Source of the DNA: Nannocystis sp.
GTDB taxonomy: Bacteria; Myxococcota_A; Polyangia; Nannocystales; Nannocystaceae
Length of the DNA: 64,000 bases
Assembly: GCF_016714285.1 (NCBI RefSeq)
Contig: NZ_JADJNN010000001.1
Span: 248,001 to 312,000 of the forward strand
Direction of reading: 5' to 3'
The notes below the pieces were generated by a model that searched no databases, was not told where the DNA came from, and saw only the letters and a list, made by a program, of their open reading frames with translations. The translations under genes and the position numbers were made by a program. Below, piece by piece: positions 1 to 9,577 of the stretch; the stretch's first letter is position 1, and every line of letters starts with the position of its first letter.

Positions 1-671
1 CGCAGCCAGCGGGTGGCGAACCAGGCGACCAGGCGGAGCAGGGCGTTGCGCAGCGGCTGGCCGGGCGGGCCCTCGAGCTCGAGGCGCTGGGTCGCGAACA
101 GGTAGCGGACGGCGAGCAGGCCGATGCCGAGGCCGATGAGGCGGAGGTAGACGGCGTCGGACGCGGTGAGCTCGGCGTGCTCGCGGGCGAGGCTCAGGTC
201 GAGGCGGGTGGTGGGTTCGAGCCACACGCTGGCCGGGCCGCGCGACCACACGCGGCGGCGACCGTCGCGGCGCGCGGGGGTGTTCTGCAGGAGGAGGTCG
301 ACGAGGCTGCGGCCGGGCTGCCAGTCGAGGACGTGGGTGAAGGCGAGGCCGAGGGCGACGGACGCGGCGCGGGCCTCGAAGGCGCCGAGGCCGACGGCGT
401 CGTGCTGGAGGTCTGCGGTGGCGAGGTCGAGGCGGAGGTGGCGGAGGGAGAGGGTGGGGAGCTCGTCGCTGAGGAGGCGCAGGCCGCCGCCGGCGCTGAC
501 GCGCAGCTCGTCGCGGTCGAGGCTCAGGCGGATCGTCGCGCTGAGGCCGAGCTCGAGGCGCAGGGGCCCGAGCATCGGTGCGGTGAACTCGGCGAGCAGC
601 TCGGCCGGCGGCGCCGCGGCGGCGTCGGCGGCGGGGGTGCGGTAGCTCGAGGTCGGCCGATCGTCGTCCAT
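1..671 (-). CDS. Hypothetical protein, C-terminus cut by window edge
   Basis: An open minus-strand frame starts at an ATG at 671 (MDDDRPTSSYRTPA) and runs off the left end without a stop, giving at least 223 residues. I recognise no family. The N-terminal ~20 residues are low-complexity (Ala/Pro-rich). The middle alternates Leu, Arg and Asp with many beta-compatible stretches. One likely membrane segment lies around residues 172-190 (LIGLGIGLLAVRYLF). Codon use matches the neighbours. It lies upstream of nothing else on its strand within the window, and 130 bp separate it from the next minus-strand gene, so it could be the last or a middle member of a minus-strand group. There is no clear Shine-Dalgarno sequence before the ATG. 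Confidence 0.6.
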   Translation of the reverse strand, partial: MDDDRPTSSYRTPAADAAAAPPAELLAEFTAPMLGPLRLELGLSATIRLSLDRDELRVSAGGGLRLLSDELPTLSLRHLRLDLATADLQHDAVGLGAFEARAASVALGLAFTHVLDWQPGRSLVDLLLQNTPARRDGRRRVWSRGPASVWLEPTTRLDLSLAREHAELTASDAVYLRLIGLGIGLLAVRYLFATQRLELEGPPGQPLRNALLRLVAWFATRWL

Positions 672-801
672 GCAACGGGTTTAATGGATCTGGGGCGAGG
701 CGTGGCGGCGAGTTCTGGCGCGATCGCGGGCGGGACGACGCCGCGCGGGTCGACAGGGTGGGTCCTGGGGGCCGTGGCGGGCGCTTCGCGGGGCTTCGGG
801 C

Positions 802-1368
802 TCAGCGGCGGGGACGTGGCGGAGGGCTCAGGCGAAACGGGTCGCTCGGGGCGGTGAGGCGGGGCTGCGCAAGTGGCGTGAAGGTCGACTCGATCAGGGC
901 GCGCAGGGCCAGGTGCTGGCGCCGCAGGCTGCTGCGGTCGGCGGCGAGGAGGCTGGCGACGACGAGGATCGGCAGCAGGAGCGCCACGGCGGTGGTGGGC
1001 CCGGCGACGATGAGCTGGAAGCCGACCATGGCGAGGCCGATCAGCGCGATGAAGAGGAAGGCGCCGCGGGTCAGGGGGTGGAGCCGGAAGTGGACGACCA
1101 GGCGAGCGCCGCCGGGGATCGGGGCGAGGGCCGCCTCGCAGATCGCCCGCGTGCCGGGGCGCCACGCGCCCGGTCCGCCGGGATCGCTGGTGAGGGTGAA
1201 GCCGTGGGGGGTCGGCTCGAGCTCGTAGATCGGCTCGGCCGGGAGGGCGGCGCCCTCGTCCCGCAGGCGCACGCTGGCCTGCGCGAGCAGCTGAGGCACG
1301 ACCTGCTCGGGGGGGATCGTGAGGGCGAAGGTGAGGTGGTCGCCGCGGCGGGCGAGGGCGGACGCCAT
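802..1368 (-). CDS. Hypothetical membrane protein with two transmembrane segments
   Basis: This is a 188-residue protein with no family I recognise. Residues 1-100 are soluble-looking. Two adjacent hydrophobic segments follow at about residues 103-121 and 125-143, forming a helical hairpin, and a basic tail rich in Arg/Pro ends the protein. The topology suggests both termini are cytoplasmic with a short Gly-Pro turn outside. The ATG start at 1368 is the first in frame. The gene sits 52 bp downstream of the beta-oxidation gene on the same strand and could be co-transcribed with it, but nothing in the sequence links the functions. Confidence 0.7.
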   Translation of the reverse strand: MASALARRGDHLTFALTIPPEQVVPQLLAQASVRLRDEGAALPAEPIYELEPTPHGFTLTSDPGGPGAWRPGTRAICEAALAPIPGGARLVVHFRLHPLTRGAFLFIALIGLAMVGFQLIVAGPTTAVALLLPILVVASLLAADRSSLRRQHLALRALIESTFTPLAQPRLTAPSDPFRLSPPPRPRR

Positions 1369-1420
1369 GGGCCCGGCGAGTGTAGTGCAGGTGCGGGCTG
1401 GATCGTCGAGCCGGTGGTGC

Positions 1421-3491
1421 TCAGGCGAGGGGGTGTTCGAACTGCGGGGGCTTGCCGCGCAGCAGGGCCTGGACGCCGATCTTGCAGGAAGAGAGGGTGA
1501 AGCTCTCGGCGGCGCGATCGGCCTCGAGCTCGCTGGCGGCGGCGAAGGGGAGCTTGTTGCAGTCCTCGATGGTGCGGACCAGCAGCTCGCGGTGCTGGCG
1601 GTCGAGGGCGACGCCGGCCTCGTTGCGCGGGCTGATGTTGGGGTCGACGAGGAGCTCCGCGGGCTCGCTGCGGAAGGCCGGGGTGACGCCGCTGGCGGCC
1701 AATTCGGCGGCGAGGCCCATGCTCGCCGCGCGGGAGCTCGCGGACCGGGACGATCTGGCTGACGAAGCCCCAGGCGTGGGCCTCGGCGACCGGGAAGCTA
1801 TTGCCGGTGAGCAGGAGCTCGTTGATCCGCGGCGCGGCGGCGGGGTCGCTGAGGCGGTGGATCTGGTGGCAGCCGCCGAGGCCGGGGAGGACGCCGACGG
1901 TGGCCTCGGGCTGGCCGAGCAGGGTGCCCTCGGCGGCGATGCGGGCGTGGCAGCTGGTGGCGAGCTCGAGGCCGCCGCCGAGGACGCGACCGACGAGCGC
2001 GGCGACGGTGGGCTTGCCGGCGCGGAGCTTGGCGAGGGTGGTCTTCCACTGCTGGATCAGCTTGAGCGCGCCGGGCTTGTCGCCGAGCACGGGGACGAAG
2101 CAGGAGAGGTCGGCGCCGTGGCCGAACTCGCGGCTGTAGGTGCCGTCGGGGGCGAGGACGATGGCGCGGACCTCGGGGTCGCGCTCGAGGGCGTCGAGCT
2201 GGCGATCGAGCTCGGCGATGAAGGTGAAGTTCACGGTGCTGCGCTTGAGCGAGAGCAGGCCGACGCCGTTCATGACGCTGCGACCGACGTAGACGGCGTG
2301 CCAGCCGAGGGCGGCGCCGGGGCCCTGCTCGTCGAAGACCTCGAGCGGGGCGACCTCGTCGGCGCGGGTGATCTGTTGGTTGTGCAAGAAGCTGCGGGTG
2401 AGCTCGGCGGCGCGGGCGAGGCCCATGGACTCGATGAGGGCGGGCGGGCCCTCGCGGAAGGCGAGCGCCTTCTCGGCGAGGAAGTTGATCGCGTCGAGGC
2501 CGGCGATGTTGTGGCGGGCCATGTAGGCGGTGAGGGCGAAGAGCATGCCGAGCATGCGCTCGCGGACGACGGGCAGCTGATCGGCGGGGCAGCGCTGGCC
2601 GCGTTCGTAGGGCCACTGCTTGCCGGGATCGGCGATGTACGGCTGCCAGGCGTCAGGGATGGTGTAGAGGCTGCTGTCGACCTCCTCTTGCATGAGCTCC
2701 ATGCAGTGGGCCGAGAGGCTGTTGGCGCCGCGGATCAGGTTGTGGACGAAGAAGGGCTGGGTGCCGAGCAGCTGCTTGCAGGCGTCGTCGATCTGCGCGG
2801 GGCTGAGGCCGGTGCTGGCGTGGATCCGGACGGCCTCGAGCATCATGCCGCAGAACAGGCGATCGGCGGCGAAGGCCGGCACGTCGCGCACGGAGATGAG
2901 GTTCATGCCGGCGCGGGCGAGGAAGGCCTTGACCAGCTTGAGCTCGGCCTTGCCGGTGACGGCGCCGTGCTCGGGCAGCTCCCACAGCTTGTTGGTGAGG
3001 TGGGGGAAGAAGGGGTGCAGCACGCCGCAGCGCTCGCTGCCGGGGAGGCCCTCGAACAGCTTGCGGGTGGTCAGGCCCGAGGTCGCGGAGAAGATGAAGG
3101 CCTCGGGATCGCGGGCCCGCACGGCGGCGTAGAAGGGGCGCTTGATCGAGAGTTTTTCGGGGATGGCCTCGAACACGAGGCCGATCGCGAGGTCGGCGGG
3201 GACATCGGCGAGGGTGCCCTGGATCGGGTGGATCGCGGCGGTGATCGTGGCGATCTCGGCGGCGTCGAGGCGGGCCGAGAACTCCTTGGCGAGCCGCTCG
3301 CGGACGCTGTGAACGTCGGGCGAGAGGTCGAGGGCGATGACCGGGACGCCGTGGCGCGCGAGCACGCGCGCGAACTGGCCGAGCTTGCCGAAGCCGACGT
3401 TGCCGCAGCTGCCGGCGACCAGGAGGGCACGCACGGGGCCGGCGGGATCGGGCTGGAAGATCGCGGAGATCGAGGGGTCGCGGTCGGTCAT
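1421..3491 (-). CDS. 3-hydroxyacyl-CoA dehydrogenase / enoyl-CoA hydratase, FadN-like order, with an apparent frameshift
   Basis: This is a multifunctional fatty-acid beta-oxidation protein. The N-terminal half is an NAD-binding hydroxyacyl-CoA dehydrogenase (Rossmann loop AGSCGNVGFG at residues 26-35; LHPFFP in place of the usual HFFNP signature). The C-terminal half is a crotonase-fold hydratase with GRVLGGGLELA (oxyanion hole) and QPEATVGVLPGLGG (catalytic Glu region). This HAD-then-ECH order is that of Bacillus FadN, the reverse of FadB. The reading frame changes near 1,724-1,735. Upstream of that point frame one ends ...VPVRELPR. The conserved-looking C-terminal ~99 residues (ASMGLAAELAASGV... 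to FEHPLA) lie in another frame. The span is 3n+1 bases, so one extra base would explain it. Without correction the product would read into unrelated sequence down to 1,071. Sequence error and true pseudogene are both possible. Confidence 0.8.
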
Positions 3492-3648
3492 CGCCGGCGA
3501 GCATAGAGGCAGGCGCGGCGGCTCAGGCGGGCCCGTGAATGGAGCTTTCCCACGCTCCAGGGGGCCTGCACGGGCAATTCTTCGATCTGGAGGGGCCGCG
3601 GCAGGGCACCGACCGCGCGAGGTGCGCTGTCGGATATTGTCGGGATCG

Positions 3649-3678
3649 TTGCTCGACTCCGGGGTCTTGGACTAAAGT
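3649..3678 (+). promoter_or_regulatory. Probable sigma70-type promoter for the 3,730 lipoprotein
   Basis: TTGCTC at 3649-3654 and TAAAGT at 3673-3678 are separated by 18 bp, about 50 bp ahead of the lipoprotein start. The same CTAAAGTC string forms the -10 region of the better-matched promoter before the HU-like gene at 51,739, which supports the call. A good ribosome binding site (AGGAGA) at 3715-3720 follows. Confidence 0.4.
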
Positions 3679-3729
3679 CGCCGTCACGACTCGATCAACC
3701 CGATCCAGGCTCGTAGGAGATTTCTGTCC

Positions 3730-4002
3730 ATGAAGCTGAACACCCAGTTCCTGTTTGCGGCCCTGACCGCTGTTTCCCTCATGACCCCCGCCTGCGGCGG
3801 CGACGCCGGCTCCAAGAAGGTCGAGGAGAAGAAGACCGACAAGATTGAGAACAAGGCCGACGGTTCCAAGACCGAGACCAAGACGGAAGAGAAGAAGACC
3901 GTCGAAGAGGTCAAGGCTGCCCCCGCCGCCGATCCGGCCGCTCCCGCTGCCGCCACCGCTGGCGCCGCCGCTCCGGCCGCTCCGGCCGCCCCGGCCCACT
4001 GA
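3730..4002 (+). CDS. Small lipoprotein with Lys/Glu-rich and Ala/Pro-rich regions
   Basis: This is a 90-residue lipoprotein. The signal peptide (residues 1-21) ends in a lipobox, LMTPAC, with the lipidated Cys at position 22. The mature part has a highly charged Lys/Glu/Asp/Thr stretch (about residues 29-63) and then an Ala/Pro-rich tail, so it is probably disordered or an extended linker. There is no enzymatic domain. AGGAGA nine bases upstream of the ATG fixes the start. The gene has its own promoter-like sequence and a strong terminator, so it is likely a monocistronic, well-expressed envelope protein. Its function is unknown. Confidence 0.85.
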   Translation: MKLNTQFLFAALTAVSLMTPACGGDAGSKKVEEKKTDKIENKADGSKTETKTEEKKTVEEVKAAPAADPAAPAAATAGAAAPAAPAAPAH

Positions 4003-4048
4003 CGGACGAAGGGCGAGCCCTTCGGTACGACAACACCAAGCAAGAGGG

Positions 4049-4084
4049 GCGAGGTGTCCACCCGGACACCTCGCCTCGTCTTTT
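4049..4084 (+). terminator. Intrinsic terminator after the small lipoprotein gene
   Basis: An 11-bp perfect stem (GCGAGGTGTCC at 4049-4059 pairing with 4064-4074) with a 4-nt loop is followed by CTCGTCTTTT. It lies 46 bp after the lipoprotein stop and before rph. Confidence 0.85.
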
Positions 4085-4181
4085 AAGGACTTTGTGGGCG
4101 GGGTATCTCGCCGCGTCGTCGCGTGACCTTGTGGTGAGTGCATCGGGGCGTGGTCGCGCGCGTGCTAGGGTGCGCGCCGCA

Positions 4182-4910
4182 ATGCGCAGCGACGGACGAC
4201 GACCCGATGAGCTCCGACCCTTCTCGATCGAGCCTGGCTTCATCGGCTCGGCCCTCGGCTCGGCCCTGGTCACGGCGGGTGGGACCCGCGTGATCTGTAC
4301 CGCGAGCCAGGAGGCGCGCCCGCCCGCGTGGCTCAAGGAGGGCGGCTGGGTGACGGCCGAGTACGCGATGCTCCCGGGCTCGGTGCGACCCCGCGGACGC
4401 CGCGAGTCGGGCGGCCGCGAGAAGGAGATCCAGCGGTTGATCGGGCGCTCGCTGCGGGCGGCGATCGAGCTGGCGGGGCTGATCGGGCCGGCGGGGCCGG
4501 TGTCGCTGGTGGTGGACTGCGACGTGATCGAGGCCGACGGCGGCACGCGCACGGCGGCGATCACCGGCGGCTATGTGGCGCTGTTCCTGGCGGTGCAGGC
4601 GTTGCTGCGCCAGGGCTCGCTGCTACAGGCGCCGACGCTGCGCCCGGTCGCGGCGGTGTCGGTGGGGATCGTCGAGGGCGCGGACGGGGTGGCGCGGGCG
4701 CTGCTCGACCTGCCGTACGCGGAGGACTCGCGGGCGGCGGTCGACCTGAATGTGGTGATGCTGGCGAGCGGGGGGCTCATCGAGGTGCAGGGGACGGGCG
4801 AGCGCAGCAGCTTCTCGCGGGCGCAGCTGGACGTGATGCTCGACCTGGCGGAGCGCGGGGTGGCGAGCCTCGCGGAGGTGCAGCGCGCGGCGATCGGGGC
4901 GGGGCGGTGA
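4182..4910 (+). CDS. rph: Ribonuclease PH
   Basis: RNase PH is a phosphorolytic 3'-to-5' exoribonuclease that trims tRNA precursors. The protein has 242 residues, close to the family length (about 240). Family features visible are RPFSIEPGFIGSALGS near the N-terminus, the Arg-rich SVRPRGRRESGGREKEIQRLIGR segment, DCDVIEADGGTRTAAITGG with phosphate-binding residues, and the C-terminal VDLNVVM...GLIEVQGTGE. The ATG at 4182 (MRSDGRRPDEL) is chosen over an in-frame ATG at 4092 because the conserved sequence begins there. It is followed by rdgB, a classic partner. Its last 25 bases, stop included, recur about 101 bp downstream. Confidence 0.95.
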   Translation: MRSDGRRPDELRPFSIEPGFIGSALGSALVTAGGTRVICTASQEARPPAWLKEGGWVTAEYAMLPGSVRPRGRRESGGREKEIQRLIGRSLRAAIELAGLIGPAGPVSLVVDCDVIEADGGTRTAAITGGYVALFLAVQALLRQGSLLQAPTLRPVAAVSVGIVEGADGVARALLDLPYAEDSRAAVDLNVVMLASGGLIEVQGTGERSSFSRAQLDVMLDLAERGVASLAEVQRAAIGAGR

Positions 4911-5012
4911 GGCGGGGAGACGAAGGTGTGAGCGACGGTCCCCGTGAGGCACCGCGGGCGGTGAGACGGGGATACGACGTGCAGTGGGCGGCGATCGGGG
5001 TGGGGCGATGAG
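4887..5012 (+). repeat. Imperfect direct repeat of the rph 3' end, between rph and rdgB
   Basis: The 25 bases at 4887-4911, spanning the rph stop codon, recur at 4988-5012 with two mismatches, and the second copy overlaps the rdgB start codon. Between them a further pair of similar strings (starting GTGAGGCGGGGAGACGA at 4907 and GTGAGACGGGGATACGA at 4961) suggests repeated local duplication in this 100-bp gap. Confidence 0.6.
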
Positions 5013-5688
5013 ACGCCTGGTGCTGGCCTCGGGCAACGCCCACAAGCTCGTGGAGCTGCGGGCGATGTTCGCGGCGGCGGGGCTGCCGTTCACGTTGCAC
5101 GCGGCGCGTGAGCTCGGGCCGGCGCCGACGATCGCGGAGGACCAGGACAGCTTCGTGGCCCACGCGGCGCTCAAGGCCCGCGGGATCGCGGCGTGGTTGC
5201 GAGGGCGCGGCGAGGCGGGCGAGACGCTGGTGTTGGCGGATGACTCGGGGGTCTGCGTCGACGCGCTGGGCGGGGCGCCAGGGGTCGACTCGGCGGTGTT
5301 CGCCGGGCCGCAGGCGGACGACGCGGCGAACAACGCGGCCCTGCTGGCGGCGCTCGCGGAGCGGGGCCTGACGCGATCGCCGGCGCACTACGTGTGCGTG
5401 CTGGCGCTGCGCCGCGTCGACGGAGAACCGATGCAGCTGCACGGGTCCGACGCGCACGCGGTGGGCCCGGACTTGACGCTGTTCACCGCACGCTGGCACG
5501 GGGAGATCCGCTGCGAGCGGGCGGGCGCTGCGGGCTTCGGCTACGACCCGTACTTCTGGATCCCGGCCTGCGCCGGCGCGCAGGGGCCGACGACGGCGGC
5601 AGCGCTGACACCCGCCGAGAAGAACGCGTGCTCGCATCGCGGGCTGGCGGTGCGGGCCTTGATTGCCGGGCTCGCTGTCATGGCGTGA
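5008..5688 (+). CDS. rdgB: XTP/dITP diphosphatase (RdgB/HAM1 family)
   Basis: This enzyme is a non-canonical purine nucleoside triphosphate pyrophosphatase that removes dITP/XTP before they enter DNA or RNA. The 226-residue protein shows the family start (MRRLVLASGNAHKLVELR), the metal-binding ADDSGVCVDAL motif, GGAPGVDSAVFAG (normally GVYSARYAG, so the Tyr-Ser-Ala-Arg positions are altered), and GFGYDPYF near the C-terminus. The ATG at 5008 is chosen because the SGNAHK motif must lie near the N-terminus; an in-frame upstream GTG at 4984 falls in the repeat region. The length is about 25 residues above the E. coli enzyme. Confidence 0.9.
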   Translation: MRRLVLASGNAHKLVELRAMFAAAGLPFTLHAARELGPAPTIAEDQDSFVAHAALKARGIAAWLRGRGEAGETLVLADDSGVCVDALGGAPGVDSAVFAGPQADDAANNAALLAALAERGLTRSPAHYVCVLALRRVDGEPMQLHGSDAHAVGPDLTLFTARWHGEIRCERAGAAGFGYDPYFWIPACAGAQGPTTAAALTPAEKNACSHRGLAVRALIAGLAVMA

Positions 5689-5718
5689 CTCGTCGGGCTC
5701 GTGCTCGTCGGGCTCGCG
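5689..5718 (+). repeat. Two 15-bp tandem units after rdgB
   Basis: CTCGTCGGGCTCGTG (5689-5703) is followed directly by CTCGTCGGGCTCGCG (5704-5718), starting at the first base after the rdgB stop codon. Confidence 0.6.
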
Positions 5719-5734
5719 TGGCGGCTGTGGGGGG

Positions 5735-5762
5735 TGGACCGGGCGGCGGCGGTGGTATATGG
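5735..5762 (+). promoter_or_regulatory. Possible promoter for the tRNA-Pro/tRNA-Arg pair
   Basis: TGGACC (5735-5740), a 16-bp spacer and TATATG (5757-5762) lie 15 bp upstream of the mature 5' end of tRNA-Pro. The TATATG is the only AT-rich block in the area. The -35 match is weak. Confidence 0.35.
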
Positions 5763-5776
5763 TGCGCGGGCCATTT

Positions 5777-5928
<152 letters not shown>

Positions 5929-5986
5929 CTCCTGCGTGCTCACCGGGGTCGTGTGGGGCCGCCCGGGGCCAGCCCGGGGCCTCGTA

Positions 5987-7135
<1,149 letters not shown>

Positions 7136-7176
7136 ATCGCGTAGCAGCGGAGGCGAGCTCCGGCGGCGGTCGGGCG

Positions 7177-7596
7177 CTACAGGCCGGCGAGCTCGAGGCC
7201 GTTGAAGAAGAAGCCGATCTCGTAGGCGGCGGTGTCGGGGGCGTCCGAGCCGTGGGTGGCGTTGGCCTCGATGCTGGTGCCGTAGGTGCCGCGCAGGGTG
7301 TTCTTCGGCGCCTTGGTGGCGTCGGTCGGACCCATGAGGTCGCGCCAGCGCAGGATGGCGTTGTCACCCTCGAGGATCATGGCGACCACGGGGCCCTGGG
7401 TCATGAAGGCGACCAGCGAGTTGAAGAAGGGGCGGGCGCTGTGGACGGCGTAGAAGCCCTCGGCCTGGGCCTTGCTGAGGCGCAGCGACTTGAGGGCGAC
7501 CACGCGGAGGCCGGACTCCTGGATCTTGGCGATGATGCCGCCCTGGTGACCAGCGGCGACGGCGTCGGGTTTGATGATGGCGAAGGTGCGTTGCAT
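7177..7596 (-). CDS. ndk: Nucleoside diphosphate kinase
   Basis: NDK transfers the terminal phosphate between NTPs and NDPs through a phospho-His. The 139-residue protein starts MQRTFAIIKPDAV, the canonical N-terminus, so the ATG at 7596 is preferred over an ATG nine codons upstream. The active-site NATHGSD and the preceding RGTYG(T)S stretch are present. The family length (about 140) fits. The gene lies between the solute-binding lipoprotein gene and rlmN. Confidence 0.96.
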   Translation of the reverse strand: MQRTFAIIKPDAVAAGHQGGIIAKIQESGLRVVALKSLRLSKAQAEGFYAVHSARPFFNSLVAFMTQGPVVAMILEGDNAILRWRDLMGPTDATKAPKNTLRGTYGTSIEANATHGSDAPDTAAYEIGFFFNGLELAGL

Positions 7597-7659
7597 GGCG
7601 TTTAGGCGCGCGGAAGCTAGCACGAGGGCTCGCGCGGCCGGTAGGCGGGGCCGCGTGAC

Positions 7660-7747
7660 GCATCACTCGCGTGGGCGCGGGCACAGCAGGGCTCCAGCGG
7701 CAATTCGCCATTGGCGTGCATCACTCGCGTGTGCGTGGGCACAGCAG
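7660..7747 (-). repeat. Direct repeat of the 3' end of the solute-binding protein gene
   Basis: Thirty bases at 7718-7747, covering the last codons and stop of the solute-binding protein gene, recur at 7660-7689 with three mismatches, 58 bp downstream in the direction of transcription. Read on the minus strand, the downstream copy would encode LCPRPRE-stop against LCPRTRE-stop in the gene itself. Confidence 0.7.
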
Positions 7748-9577
7748 CTCGATGCGCAGGCCGGCGAGCGGGTGGCGGGTGACGCCCTGCAGCCACGGCT
7801 GGACGACGTACCAGGCCTCGGGCTGGTCGATCGGCCGCACGGGGACCTGGGCGCCGAGCTGGCGCTCGAGGGCGGCGGCGGCCTGGTCGCGCGCGGGGCC
7901 CGGCGGGATGCGGGTGAAGGCGGCGAAGGCGAGGTCGTAGGCGGGGTCGCAGAAGCCGCTGTAGTTGTCGGGCGCGGCGCAGGTGAAGGGGGCGAGGAAG
8001 CTGGCGGGGTCGAGGTAGTCGGCGTCGTAGCGGAGGGCGAACAGCTGGGCGTCGCTGCTGCCGGCGAGCACCTCGCCGAGGTAGTGGGCGCGGCGGGTGA
8101 CCTGGAGATCGATGTCCAGCGGGCGCAGGGCGTCGCGCAGGATCGCGGCCTCCTGGGCCTCGGCCTCGTCGGTGCCGGTCCAGTAGCGCAGCACGCGGGG
8201 GCCGACGGATGTCGGCGGCGGCGAGGATCTGGCGGGCCTGCGGGAGGTCGGCGGCGGGCGGGGCGAAGCGGTGGAGGACGGCGTCGTCGAGGGCGCCCCC
8301 GAGGCCCTTCGGGACGATGCGGGCGCGCTGCGTGGCCCAGGCGTCGTTGCGGATCACGCGTTGGTAGCGGACGGCGTCGAAGGCGAGGGCGACGGCCTGG
8401 CGCAGGGCCCGGTGCTGGGCGTCGATCGCGGGGTCCGGGTGCTGGCCGAGCTCCGGGTCGCGCATGCGGAAGACGAGGAGGTCGGTGGCGAGGGTGGGGA
8501 AGCGCAGGAGCTGGCTGCCCGGCGGGGCGGCGCCGGGGCGGAGGCGGCCGGCGGAAGGATCGGCGAGCTGCGACTGGTTGAGGGCGGCGCCGCGGGTGGA
8601 AGGATCGGCGACGAGCTCGGCGAATTGCGACTGGCCGGGGGCGATGGCGGCGAGCTCTCCCGCCTGGAAGCTGCGCAGGGCGGGCTCGGGGTCGTGGAAG
8701 TGGGTCAGCGCGACCGGGCTGGCGCCGGGCAGCTGGGGGCAGCCGAGCGCGGCGAGGCGATCGGAGGCGGGGGCCTCGGGGCTGCGCAGCAAGAGGACCT
8801 CGCGCGGGAGCTCGCTGCGGGCGTGGTCGAGGACGTAGGGGCCGCTGCCGACGGGATGGCGGGCGAAGGGCGGGTGCTCGAGGTCGCGGCCGTCGTAGTA
8901 GGCGATGCACTCGGGCGGGACGATCGCCAACATCGGGCTGGCGAGGATCGCGGGGAGCTCGGGCTGCGGGCGGGTGAGCTGCAGGGTGATCGTGTTGCTG
9001 GCGTCGTCGGCCCGGATCCCGGGAACGGTGGCGCGTGTTCGGTGGTGCTCGTCGAGGCCGACGATGCGGTCGGCGAGCAGGGCGTAGGCGGCGTGGCGGG
9101 CGGGGTCGATGCGCAGCAGCGAGGCGGCGACGTCGCTGGCGCGCACGCGGCGGGGCTGTCCTTCGAGACAGGTGTCGGCGGCGAAGCGGCGGGCGTCGGG
9201 GCCGCTGCGCAGGGTCATCGTGATCGTGAGGCCGTCGTCGCTGATCACGGGGAGCTCGGCGAGCAGCTCGGGGCGGAGGCTCGTGCCGGCGGGATCCCAG
9301 TCGAGGAGGGTGTCGAAGATCTGCGAGGTGATCCGTCGGCTCACGGTGTCGCTGGCGGCGGCCGGATCGAGGGTGGGGATCGGCGTCTCGAGGGCGAGGC
9401 GCAGCGGGCCCGCGGGCGCGAGCGGCACGCTGTTCGCGTCGCGTTCGCCAGGGCTGTCGGCGTTGCAGGCGGACAGCGCGAGCAGCGCTAGCGCGGTGAA
9501 TTCTGCCGCGAGGCGGCGCTGTGCGGGGCGTCGCGCGCAGGTGGATCGGCGGGGCGACGTGATAGGGTCCGCGCCAT
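7721..9577 (-). CDS. Family-5 extracellular solute-binding lipoprotein (peptide-type ABC transporter), with frameshift and unclear start
   Basis: This is a periplasmic solute-binding lipoprotein of the SBP_bac_5 (oligopeptide/nickel) type. After a signal ending LALLALSAC come LRLALETPIPTLDPAAASD, RRITSQIFDTLLDWD and DDGLTITMTLR, all typical of the family N-terminus, then HPVGSGPYVLD in the middle. The frame changes near 8,195-8,216. Upstream reads ...ILAAADIRRP; the rest of the protein (RVLRYWTGTDEAEAQE to LCPRTRE) is in another frame, and the length is consistent with one extra base. The start is also unclear: no ATG, GTG or TTG lies in frame just before the lipobox. An ATG at 9577 is one frame off, so a second indel near 9,500-9,570 or a rare start is possible. 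No permease or ATPase genes adjoin it. It is divergent from dnaE, whose ATG overlaps the 9577 ATG. Confidence 0.72.

Noticed and set aside
1071..1730. In-frame continuation of the beta-oxidation protein to 1,071
   Set aside because: After about 1,730 this frame gives Arg/Pro-rich sequence overlapping the next gene antisense or out of frame. The conserved C-terminus is in the frame ending at 1,421.
1452..3506. Long plus-strand frame antisense to the beta-oxidation gene
   Set aside because: It is a Gly/Glu/Ala/Asp-rich shadow frame with no homology-like motif, whereas the minus strand holds clear dehydrogenase and hydratase motifs.
4328..5011. Alternative reading frame across rph into the rdgB start
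   Set aside because: It is Gly/Arg-rich out-of-frame translation of rph with no independent support.
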